A DNA stretch of 64,000 bases, taken from positions 1 to 64,000 of IMG/VR virus record IMGVR_UViG_3300023174_000087. One strand, 5' to 3'. This document shows, in pieces, positions 12,243 through 18,706 of this stretch; the first letter of the stretch is position 1, and each line of letters opens with the position of its first letter. The translations under genes were made by a program, and so were the position numbers. The notes beneath the pieces are model-generated. The model had not been told where the DNA came from, ran no database searches, and saw nothing but the letters and a program-made list of their open reading frames with translations. The stretch is from a virus.

Positions 12243-12413
12243 ATGACTAAAGTATTATCACATCAAGTAAGTAAGTGCCTATCCTGTAATTGGACAGGTG
12301 ATAGTTGGGACAGGTTCTGTTCAGTAGATAAATCCCATAAAACCGAACAGATGTTCGCATACTATGAGGCAGGCGTAGGCTACACCTACGATAAGTCTCC
12401 TAGTGTGGTCTAA
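12243..12413 (+). CDS. small protein with Cys pair
   Basis: This 56-residue protein beginning MTKVLSHQVSKCLSCNWTGD has a C-x2-C pair (CLSC) and a later Cys and His (FCSVDKSHK), a plausible zinc site. The ribosome binding site is GAAAGGGTC. It is the first rightward gene after the divergent control region. The function is unknown. Confidence 0.6.
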   Translation: MTKVLSHQVSKCLSCNWTGDSWDRFCSVDKSHKTEQMFAYYEAGVGYTYDKSPSVV

Positions 12414-12440
12414 ATCACACAGCGCCTACGGCGTGTCGCC

Positions 12441-12469
12441 TTGACTTTTCAGGGTATGTGTGTTAGTAT
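12441..12469 (+). promoter_or_regulatory. rightward promoter with structured leader
   Basis: TTGACT-N17-TAGTAT, preceded by a one-mismatch CRP-like site (12404-12419) and GGCGTGTCG. The leader to the ATG at 12629 is about 150 nt and contains small hairpins (CCGCCTAGCGGG; GTTAGC...GCTAAC), so post-transcriptional control is possible. Confidence 0.65.
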
Positions 12470-12628
12470 TACTACATACAAAAACTAAATAATAGAAAAT
12501 CCTAGTGAGCCTCTTGAGCCTACCAAATAAACCGCCTAGCGGGTGAGCGTAGCAAATAAAGAGCAAATAACCTAGGTCAGCAAAATAGTTAGCACAAGGC
12601 TAACGAATAAAAAGAAAGGTAGTCTATT

Positions 12629-12817
12629 ATGAACTACACTAACGAAATCCGCAAGGAAATAGCCCTAGAGTTTGGGTTAGAAGCAGCAGGTTACGCACCT
12701 GCACCTAAATACGCATTGACTATTCGCCAATGCCAAATCCTAAATAACAAATACGGGTTTGAGAAGGCTCAAGAAATAGTCAAGCGCTATGTAGCCCTAA
12801 AGAAAGTATCTAAATAA
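12629..12817 (+). CDS. small hypothetical protein
   Basis: This 62-residue helical protein, MNYTNEIRKEIALEFGLEAA..., ends in a basic helix (QEIVKRYVALKKVSK). The start has AAAGAAAGG upstream. Size and charge are consistent with a small regulator, but there is no clear helix-turn-helix. Confidence 0.65.
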   Translation: MNYTNEIRKEIALEFGLEAAGYAPAPKYALTIRQCQILNNKYGFEKAQEIVKRYVALKKVSK

Positions 12818-12955
12818 ATGGAAGATACATATTGCGAAGAGTGTCTTAGAATAACTAAGGATGAAGACTTTCACTATCGCTTTGAGCGACCAGTTTGCCA
12901 AGAGTGTGTATATAAATTAAAACTAACACCAGATATTTTAGAAGGAGAATACTAA
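12818..12955 (+). CDS. small zinc-ribbon-like protein
   Basis: This 45-residue protein has CEEC and CQEC pairs about 20 residues apart with His between, a minimal zinc ribbon. Its ATG directly follows the upstream stop, and its own last codons contain GAAGGAG, the ribosome binding site of the next gene. Confidence 0.6.
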   Translation: MEDTYCEECLRITKDEDFHYRFERPVCQECVYKLKLTPDILEGEY

Positions 12956-13141
12956 ATGATAAATGTAAAACTAACAACAGTTAGCGGTAACACTAGAGGA
13001 ATGCAATTCGATACTAAAGAACATGTATTAGAATTCATTGAACTATATGGCGCAACACTACCTGCAGGCACTGCAGTAAATATAGATGCACCCCTAATTG
13101 GAATCCACTCAGGTTGGATTCAGGGTAAAAGCAGGGTATAG
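12956..13141 (+). CDS. small beta-rich protein, paralogue of the 10842-11027 product
   Basis: This 61-residue protein beginning MINVKLTTVSGNTRGMQFDT aligns end to end with the leftward 10842-11027 product. It is the last gene of the rightward operon and is followed by a terminator-like hairpin. The function is unknown. Confidence 0.65.
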   Translation: MINVKLTTVSGNTRGMQFDTKEHVLEFIELYGATLPAGTAVNIDAPLIGIHSGWIQGKSRV

Positions 13142-13162
13142 TGCTAAACACTTAGCGGGGTG

Positions 13163-13203
13163 TAGTGGGCATTGATCTCTAAAAAAGTGCTCACTATTCT
13201 TTT
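13163..13203 (+). terminator. terminator-like hairpin
   Basis: TAGTGGGCA pairs with TGCTCACTA (one mismatch) around a loop, followed by TTCTTTT. It closes the 12243-13141 operon. Confidence 0.5.
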
Positions 13204-13296
13204 GCTATATTGTTTTCTATTTACTGTATCATACATCTCAGAAAAATATTCAGATTTTAAGCAAATTGGATTTTAAAATTATTTTCAGATTTGAGG

Positions 13297-13302
13297 TATA
13301 AT
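13297..13302 (+). promoter_or_regulatory. leaderless -10 box
   Basis: TATAAT lies 6 nt before the ATG at 13309. Confidence 0.55.
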
Positions 13303-13308
13303 AAAACC

Positions 13309-13434
13309 ATGGGTATGTTAGACAATTTAGAAAATTACTTGGACATAGAAAATGAATCAAAACCTATGGCTGTTACTGATGCTATGGGTAGAGAAATTTT
13401 TTGGGAAGACTTAGGAAGACCTACCAACGCATAG
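13309..13434 (+). CDS. small hypothetical protein, leaderless start
   Basis: This 41-residue acidic protein beginning MGMLDNLENYLDIENESKPM has its ATG 6 nt after TATAAT with no ribosome binding site. It ends with a 14-nt tail-to-tail overlap with the convergent gene at 13421-13603. The function is unknown. Confidence 0.5.
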   Translation: MGMLDNLENYLDIENESKPMAVTDAMGREIFWEDLGRPTNA

Positions 13435-13603
13435 GGTGTTTGTCGTGATTATACTTACGATAAATCCTAAAATCATTTAAGGCTTGGATAATAACTTTTT
13501 TGTCAACATTTGCCATTTGTGCAAGGGCATCTAAAGACTTCTCGTTATCAACATATTGCTCAGTTAACCAAGACTCATCTTGATGTTTAGGCAATGACGC
13601 CAT
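13421..13603 (-). CDS. small putative DNA-binding protein
   Basis: This protein of about 60 residues contains YVDNEKSLDALAQMANVDKK followed by VIIQALNDFRIYRK, which reads as a helix-turn-helix of the type in small phage regulators or homing-endonuclease associated DNA-binding domains. I preferred the ATG at 13603 over 13633, which would lie deeper inside the upstream gene. It is the last gene of the leftward unit 13421-14809. Confidence 0.55.
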   Translation of the reverse strand: MASLPKHQDESWLTEQYVDNEKSLDALAQMANVDKKVIIQALNDFRIYRKYNHDKHPMRW

Positions 13604-13799
13604 TGGCCTCAAGTACATCGTAAATAATTCCACTAATGATATTCATCTGAGGAGCAGACTCTTCTGCCATTCTCATAATGCTTTCTTCTGGTACATTGTT
13701 TTTACGTGCTAGTTCAATATTCATATCACGAACTGTATTAGTAATAAGGTTTACTACTTCTTGCTTTTCCATTTTATTCACCATTTCTCTATAGGGCAT
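13587..13799 (-). CDS. small helical hypothetical protein
   Basis: This protein has up to 70 residues and an alternative start at 13772 (MEKQEVVNLITNTVRDMNIE). It is helical and acidic with no known family. It overlaps the upstream gene by 22 nt if the first ATG is used, or starts just after it if the ATG at 13772 is used. Confidence 0.6.
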   Translation of the reverse strand: MPYREMVNKMEKQEVVNLITNTVRDMNIELARKNNVPEESIMRMAEESAPQMNIISGIIYDVLEANGVIA

Positions 13800-13978
13800 T
13801 TAGCCTGTTTTAAGGTTGATTTTAATTTCATAAAACAACCACATTTCTTACATGTTACAAACTTTTTGTTAAACCATTCACAAGAGTTACATATTTTCAA
13901 ACGGGACTCAATTAACTCTTGATCACTTCTTGGCTGACTAGGATCAAATAAATCAGTAAACTTTACATCATCTGACAT
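13778..13978 (-). CDS. small zinc-ribbon protein (CKKCGC...CPIEKW type)
   Basis: This 66-residue protein has a C-terminus of form C-x2-C, C-x2-CGC-x-MK, then CPIEKW. It is clearly related to the rightward gene at 20006-20245, whose tail reads CPIGKW. Similar short Cys-rich proteins are familiar near tail genes in T4-like and other phages, with unknown function. The four Cys pairs suggest two zinc sites or one binuclear site. Confidence 0.75.
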   Translation of the reverse strand: MSDDVKFTDLFDPSQPRSDQELIESRLKICNSCEWFNKKFVTCKKCGCFMKLKSTLKQAKCPIEKW

Positions 13979-14048
13979 TATGCCAAATCCAAGCAGCCAA
14001 AGAAATTACAAGGATATAGGGAAGAACAACAAACAGTGTTATCTCCAT
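13968..14048 (-). CDS. tiny membrane protein
   Basis: This 26-residue ORF beginning MEITLFVVLPYILVISLAAW is one hydrophobic helix. The ribosome binding site AAGGAGGAGAT is very strong. Start and stop overlap the neighbouring genes. A membrane role is inferred from hydrophobicity. Confidence 0.55.
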   Translation of the reverse strand: MEITLFVVLPYILVISLAAWIWHNVR

Positions 14049-14809
14049 TCTATCTCCTCCTTATATGTTACAGAGTACTCTCCTGTAAATATCTCTGCAT
14101 ATGAAATTATATCAGACATATAGCGCTTTACTGTATTTACCCCGACTTTATCAGACATATATTTTTTACCATCAGACAAAGGCCTGTGGATAAGTCCTTC
14201 AGAGACAAATGCATCATTTAAGGTTTGGATATATCTTTCTTTGCCAAACCTCTTAGATGCAAACTCTTGTCTCATATACTTTTCACGAAAATTATTATCT
14301 GCTTGTTGGGTTTCATCTGTATTACAGATAACATATGAAACAGCATCATGACTCATCCTATTAGACCAATTTCGCATATTGTCTCCGTACTTCTCCATGT
14401 TTCTTAGAGTTGAATCGGAGAAAGACATGCGTATTTTGTCATCAGGGGATGTTGTCACCTCTGTTGCAAACGAAATTAAAAACGCGGTTGCGTATGGAAA
14501 TTTTTCATAATATTTGTCAACCTTGTAGTGTTGATTTGGATTAAATGACTCTACTGAGTTTGCGTCGTCTAAAAGCCTCATATGATTTCCAATTGAAACA
14601 TAATCTGAATGATTCATATCTACGTCGACGAAAAGACATTCTTTTGGATCTATCCCATCGGCGAGACATAAAAGATTTTTATCGTATGTGCCGACGACTT
14701 CAGAACCGTTAAACCTATTTATCAATTGCGCCGACATAAAACCATCCATGTCTGGAGAAATTATTAATTTATTTGAAAAACTTAAAGTATCCAATATGTC
14801 CGTTTTCAT
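14039..14809 (-). CDS. putative DHH-like phosphoesterase
   Basis: This 256-residue protein has an N-terminal IISPDMDGFMSAQL motif (D20, D22), then LFVDVDMNHSDY (D62, D64, H67), and HDAVSYV further on. These resemble the D-x-D and D-H-x motifs of DHH-family phosphoesterases (RecJ/NrnA-like), in a divergent form. If correct it would cleave phosphodiesters, for example nano-RNAs. AAGGGGAATTT gives the start. The TATTAT box for this gene overlaps the divergent TATAAT box of the holin-like gene. Confidence 0.45.
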   Translation of the reverse strand: MKTDILDTLSFSNKLIISPDMDGFMSAQLINRFNGSEVVGTYDKNLLCLADGIDPKECLFVDVDMNHSDYVSIGNHMRLLDDANSVESFNPNQHYKVDKYYEKFPYATAFLISFATEVTTSPDDKIRMSFSDSTLRNMEKYGDNMRNWSNRMSHDAVSYVICNTDETQQADNNFREKYMRQEFASKRFGKERYIQTLNDAFVSEGLIHRPLSDGKKYMSDKVGVNTVKRYMSDIISYAEIFTGEYSVTYKEEIEWR

Positions 14810-14826
14810 TTTTAATAAATTCCCCT

Positions 14827-14832
14827 TATAAT
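14827..14832 (+). promoter_or_regulatory. -10 box shared by divergent genes
   Basis: TATAAT lies 9 nt before the ATG at 14842. The overlapping TTATAATAATACA also reads as TATTAT on the minus strand, upstream of the 14809 start, so one short AT segment serves both directions. Confidence 0.5.
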
Positions 14833-14841
14833 AATACAGTT

Positions 14842-15117
14842 ATGAATATCCAAGATTGGGCTTCCCTTATTGTAGCGATACTTACAATTGTATCATCTAT
14901 AGCCTTTTCAATCAAGTGGCTTGTAAAACATTATTTGAGCGAACTTAAAACAAATGGTGGCTCAAGTGTTAAAGATCAAATTAATAGATTAGAGGCTCGC
15001 CTTAATGAGGCTGATATAAAAAGAAGCCAAATGAAAGAAGATCACAAAGTTATGAAAGCCAAACTTGATCATATGTATGATATTCTTTTAGATTATATAT
15101 CTAAAAGTGGAAAATGA
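14842..15117 (+). CDS. holin-like membrane protein
   Basis: This 91-residue protein has one N-terminal transmembrane helix (about residues 7-30, WASLIVAILTIVSSIAF), a basic stretch, and a C-terminal coiled coil (about 45-85). One-helix holins and phage membrane proteins of this size have this form. I chose the ATG at 14842 because it sits 9 nt after TATAAT; an in-frame ATG at 14773 would read through the promoter. It may permit the transglycosylase at 20941-21504 to reach the wall (inference). Confidence 0.55.
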   Translation: MNIQDWASLIVAILTIVSSIAFSIKWLVKHYLSELKTNGGSSVKDQINRLEARLNEADIKRSQMKEDHKVMKAKLDHMYDILLDYISKSGK

Positions 15118-15332
15118 TAGACTTCTGGTCTTTGATATATATAATATATTTAATATAAAAACCTTTTAAAGATAGTTCTTTTTTCTTATATATATTTAAG
15201 TATACACTATCCCGTTCCTGACATTCTATTACTTAATAGACAAAATGGACATTTACAATTATAACAATTTGATAACTTTTATAAAATCCTTTATACTCTT
15301 GATTAATTATTTAGTGGTATAATCTTTATACT
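15118..15332. other. AT-rich gap with promoter elements
   Basis: No gene is seen. On the minus strand AATGTCAG (15218-15225) is followed by TGTATAC with 10-13 nt spacing, a possible variant of the TGTCRG promoter. AATGGACATTT (about 15243) matches the AATGTCC motif. TATAAT (15318-15323) serves the 15333 gene. Confidence 0.4.
15318..15323 (+). promoter_or_regulatory. extended -10 box, near-leaderless
   Basis: TGGTATAAT, with the -10 hexamer ending 9 nt before the ATG at 15333. Confidence 0.55.
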
Positions 15333-15719
15333 ATGAGCAATTGTTGTAATCCTGAGATTTTTGGTGCTGATCCTGTAAATATTAAATGGAATGTTGTTAG
15401 AGGAGATAAAGCATCTTTGCGTGTTGAGTTTTTAAATGATGATGAAGTTACATACTTTGATATTTCTGACTGGGATTTTAAATCTTTTGCCTATGATCCT
15501 AAAGGTGATATTATTGATGAACTATTAGTTACCCAAGGGGTTGGCTATGTTGATATTATTGCAAATTCTGATGTTACTCAATTTTGGGGAACAGGATATT
15601 CTTCAGTAGTTGCAGAACTTTCTTTTGACCTTCAAGTAACACTTGATGACTCAACTACATGGACCCCCGTAATTGGCTTTATAAGGGTATTAGGAGATGT
15701 TTCAGGAGGAAGTCTATAG
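15333..15719 (+). CDS. BppU-like baseplate/fibre anchor protein
   Basis: This 128-residue beta-rich protein has the pattern KWNVVRGDKASLRVEFLNDD at residues about 18-37, very like the TVVRGDTSGFKVYVTDD stretch in the 22151-22561 protein and the YYKGDTQEFALYPK stretch in the 16565-16927 protein. That signature is typical of the N-terminal domain of phage baseplate upper proteins (BppU-like), which anchor receptor-binding proteins. It opens the fibre island. Confidence 0.6.
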   Translation: MSNCCNPEIFGADPVNIKWNVVRGDKASLRVEFLNDDEVTYFDISDWDFKSFAYDPKGDIIDELLVTQGVGYVDIIANSDVTQFWGTGYSSVVAELSFDLQVTLDDSTTWTPVIGFIRVLGDVSGGSL

Positions 15720-15721
15720 TC

Positions 15722-15808
15722 ATGGCTGTAATCAAAGTTTCTAATACCCCAAAACCAATACCAGCAATTATTCGAATTGGTAAAAAGGTTTTTAAAGTAA
15801 AAAATTAA
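15722..15808 (+). CDS. tiny basic hypothetical protein
   Basis: This 28-residue ORF, MAVIKVSNTPKPIPAIIRIG and eight more, starts two bases after the previous stop and ends just before the collagen-like gene. It could be a small structural peptide or an accidental ORF. Confidence 0.4.
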   Translation: MAVIKVSNTPKPIPAIIRIGKKVFKVKN

Positions 15809-15829
15809 ATACAATGAGATAATGTCCCT

Positions 15830-16558
15830 ATGGCTGTTTCTAAATCCGTAGATTTTCCAGGTGAAAAAAAATCTTCTTATGCTGCTCAAGTCGAGCAAAG
15901 TCAAGCAAGTCCTTATCAAGAAAATACACTCTCATTTCTTCCCGTTCCTGGACCAGTTGGTCCTCAAGGACCATCAGGCAAAGATGGAAAAGATGGCGCA
16001 CCTGGTCCTCAAGGTCCAGAAGGAAAACAAGGTGCTAAAGGTGAAAAAGGTCCTAAAGGAAATGATGGATTAAGTTCATTGTCATCTTCTGGTCAACAAG
16101 CAGGTTGGGCATCATATTTTAATAAACTAAAAAATAGCCATAAACTTGGTGTAACTCAGGGTGAAGATGGATGGGTTACAGTTTATATCAATTCTGAAGG
16201 ATATAAAAATGAAACGTATTTACCAAAAAATACAGTAAGTTTATGGAATGATCATGCAAGAATGTTAAACTTTAAAGGACTAAAAGAGGGTGCACAGGTA
16301 TTTATTACATACAATTTTGAGTTAACAACATATACTAGCAATACTGAAGTATGGATTAGAACATTTTTTTCAAACTCAGATACAGAGATATCACAGTTTG
16401 TGGCATCATTAAAGTATCAACACACATACCCCATATCTGTTACTCAGCAAATATTTATTGAGGACCAAAAAATGTGGGGAAATGGAGCATATCCACAAAT
16501 CAGAACAGACTATGATGCTTCAGTAATTATGAAATCTATATATGTCAGCGTGGTATAA
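15830..16558 (+). CDS. collagen-like tail fibre protein
   Basis: This 242-residue protein has Gly-X-Y repeats at residues about 40-76 (GPVGPQGPSGKDGKDGAPGP and on), with the Pro/Lys/Asp/Gln-rich triplets usual in phage and bacterial collagen-like fibres that form trimeric stalks. The C-terminal 150 residues look like a beta-rich tip domain. It likely extends from the virion toward the host. A cupin oxygenase-like gene sits downstream at 20255. Confidence 0.8.
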   Translation: MAVSKSVDFPGEKKSSYAAQVEQSQASPYQENTLSFLPVPGPVGPQGPSGKDGKDGAPGPQGPEGKQGAKGEKGPKGNDGLSSLSSSGQQAGWASYFNKLKNSHKLGVTQGEDGWVTVYINSEGYKNETYLPKNTVSLWNDHARMLNFKGLKEGAQVFITYNFELTTYTSNTEVWIRTFFSNSDTEISQFVASLKYQHTYPISVTQQIFIEDQKMWGNGAYPQIRTDYDASVIMKSIYVSVV

Positions 16559-16559
16559 T
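16554..16559 (+). promoter_or_regulatory. leaderless extended -10 box
   Basis: TGGTATAAT ends 5 nt before the ATG at 16565, inside the end of the collagen-like gene. Confidence 0.6.
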
Positions 16560-16564
16560 AAAGT

Positions 16565-16927
16565 ATGGCATTTCCAGGTGAACTAAACATAAGTTATTAT
16601 AAAGGCGACACACAAGAGTTTGCTCTTTACCCAAAACAAAATAATGGAAGACCATTTGTCATGACTGGCTATACAATTAAATTTTCTATTGCAACAACAA
16701 GAGGTTCATCTACAACAATTAACTGTTATGCAGCAATTGACTCAAGTGATCCAACAAAAGCGTTATGTGTTATTAGACCAGCAGATGGAGCACAACTTAC
16801 AGCAGGAACAGAATACGTTTATGATGTTCAAATATCAAGGTCTTCAACACCATATCCAATTGTCTACACTATTCTTACAGGAACGGTTTCAGTAACTGAA
16901 CAAGTAGTTCAGTATACCCCTTCATAA
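16565..16927 (+). CDS. BppU-like/immunoglobulin-like fibre protein
   Basis: This 120-residue all-beta protein, MAFPGELNISYYKGDTQEFA..., resembles BppU-type N-terminal domains (strand, KGDT, strand). It is followed by a TAATG overlap to the next gene. The likely role is a virion surface or fibre anchor component. Confidence 0.6.
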   Translation: MAFPGELNISYYKGDTQEFALYPKQNNGRPFVMTGYTIKFSIATTRGSSTTINCYAAIDSSDPTKALCVIRPADGAQLTAGTEYVYDVQISRSSTPYPIVYTILTGTVSVTEQVVQYTPS

Positions 16928-17511
16928 TGGCAAATTTATATTCTTCAGATGACATTACTGTTTTGGGTGGACCATCAACAATAAATATTGATTTAGACTT
17001 TGGACCAACTGGTCAAAGAGGAAGCAAGTTCTTTGTTGGTAATGGAAACCCAAACTCTACTCCAAGCCCAATTTCAACATCTATTCCTCTTTTTGTTTTT
17101 GACATGTATTTAAATCTTAACCCTGCAACTAGTGAGTATAGGTCCTTATACCAATACCAAAATGTTTCAGGAACAAATACTTGGGTCAAATTAATTAATT
17201 TAATTCCAAATATTTATAGTTTAAACATTTCTTTAAATTTTGTTAATGGCATTGCTTCTACTACGCTTCCAGTTATTAGTCTTGTAGACTCTGATCAAGT
17301 ATCATCTATCACTGCCTCAAGATTTAATGTTCAGCACTCTTTGGTTAACAATGGAAAGCCAAACATGACAGATGTTACAGTATCAGAAATAGTTGTTGCT
17401 GATGGAACAAGGGTTTTGCCTTTATCTTTTTCTGCTTATCAGTTAAATAATGGAATTATAGAAAGTGTTACAGGTCAGAAGATGGTCCATATCTTTATTT
17501 CTGTGGTATAA
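16927..17511 (+). CDS. putative minor tail/fibre protein
   Basis: This 194-residue beta-rich protein has LDFGPTGQRGSKFFVGNGNP near the N-terminus, a short Gly-rich segment like those in tail-tip proteins. Like the collagen-like protein, its C-terminus ends in ISVV. No catalytic motif is visible. It is coupled to the 16565 gene. Confidence 0.6.
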   Translation: MANLYSSDDITVLGGPSTINIDLDFGPTGQRGSKFFVGNGNPNSTPSPISTSIPLFVFDMYLNLNPATSEYRSLYQYQNVSGTNTWVKLINLIPNIYSLNISLNFVNGIASTTLPVISLVDSDQVSSITASRFNVQHSLVNNGKPNMTDVTVSEIVVADGTRVLPLSFSAYQLNNGIIESVTGQKMVHIFISVV

Positions 17512-17529
17512 TTTTGGGGGAGATGACAA

Positions 17530-17958
17530 ATGGCTGAAGATATTAATCCTACTGGACCCTATAACACAAAAGTGCCTGGCTATAACGAGGCTGCTGATAT
17601 TCAACAGGCTTTAAAATTGTTCCTATATGGAACTACAACCCTACCCTCAACAACTTCCGAAATTCAATCAGCATCATTAGCGGGTAACTTAAAAAGAATA
17701 GATGCAAGCATTGAAACATTAAACAATAAGGGCATTGGTTCAGCAATTGCAGCAAGCCAACCAACAGGAATAACAAATGGTCATATTTGGGTAGATTCAA
17801 CAAGTTCTGTTACATCAGGTGTTCAATATGCAACATCTTCATATCAAATATCTGCACCAGCATCTCCTAGCACAGGTGCTTTGTGGGTTGATTCAGATAC
17901 CACACCATTAAAAATGTATGTTTGGTCTGGTTCTGCATGGAGAGAGATTGGTGCATAA
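17530..17958 (+). CDS. putative tail fibre protein
   Basis: This 142-residue protein contains two similar segments of the kind GHIWVDSTSSVTSGVQYATS and GALWVDSDTTPLKMYVWSGS, a tandem of the small repeat often seen in phage fibres (x-LWVDSDT-x-x-x-Y-x-W). TATAAT at 17507-17512 and GGGGGAG give a promoter and ribosome binding site. Confidence 0.6.
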   Translation: MAEDINPTGPYNTKVPGYNEAADIQQALKLFLYGTTTLPSTTSEIQSASLAGNLKRIDASIETLNNKGIGSAIAASQPTGITNGHIWVDSTSSVTSGVQYATSSYQISAPASPSTGALWVDSDTTPLKMYVWSGSAWREIGA

Positions 17959-18080
17959 TGGCTAAAGAAAAAACATCAGAGCAGGAATTAAAAGAACTTG
18001 GTATTGCAAAGTTAGTTGGACTTGGTTTGACTGAAGCAGAGTTAAGAGCATTGGGGTTGACATCAAATGACAACAATTAA
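17958..18080 (+). CDS. small hypothetical protein
   Basis: This 40-residue protein beginning MAKEKTSEQELKELGIAKLV is helical, with LGLTEAELRALGL resembling a helix-hairpin or C-terminal chaperone segment. It overlaps its neighbours (TAATG and 14 nt). It could assist folding of the flanking fibres, but this is a guess. Confidence 0.5.
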   Translation: MAKEKTSEQELKELGIAKLVGLGLTEAELRALGLTSNDNN

Positions 18081-18699
18081 TTCAGATGGTAAGATAGCAT
18101 ATATTTATAATCAAAGCAATGATACTTGGTATGCACTAGGTGGCGCAGTAAACACAAATGCTCAATACACTTGGACTGCAGATCAAAAATTTTCTTCAGT
18201 AGTTACTTTTGATACTGTTGCAAAGGCAAAAGCAGGAATAAATAACTTTCAAAATCCAACTGCAAGGGCTGCAGCAATTCCATCTCCAACAAATGGAGTT
18301 GTTTGTTTTATACAGCAAAAAGATGACGGAACAGTAATTAATCAAATTCAATATTACTATAACGGTGAGTGGCGGTTTATAAATGACTCAATTGATTTTG
18401 TTGCAAAAACAGCCAATTATACAATTACAAAAGAAGATGCTGGTAAAACAATATCAGTTACATCCTCATCTGATGTAGTTATTACAATTCCAGCAAATAG
18501 CACAACGCCTTTTATTGTAGGTCAAAAAATTGAAATAATTAGAAACGGTTCTGGAAATGTTAGTATTGCTGGAGCAACTGGAGCAGTAATCATTAATAGC
18601 AAAAATTCAAATAAAAAAATTGCATCTCAATACTCTGGTGCAATAATTTCCAAAATGGATACCAATACCTGGATTCTTATTGGCGATTTGACGGCGTAG
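18067..18699 (+). CDS. tail fibre protein with shared C-terminal domain
   Basis: This 210-residue protein has a C-terminal 100 residues (TANYTITKEDAGKTISVTSS... to WILIGDLTA) that match the end of the 26972-28963 fibre (TAAYTLSALTERDSLIEVSS... to WVVYGDLSA). Shared C-termini on different stalks are typical of swapped adhesin tips. The same end domain is common in phage fibres, as I recall. Confidence 0.7.
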   Translation: MTTINSDGKIAYIYNQSNDTWYALGGAVNTNAQYTWTADQKFSSVVTFDTVAKAKAGINNFQNPTARAAAIPSPTNGVVCFIQQKDDGTVINQIQYYYNGEWRFINDSIDFVAKTANYTITKEDAGKTISVTSSSDVVITIPANSTTPFIVGQKIEIIRNGSGNVSIAGATGAVIINSKNSNKKIASQYSGAIISKMDTNTWILIGDLTA

Positions 18700-18706
18700 G
18701 TTTAAT

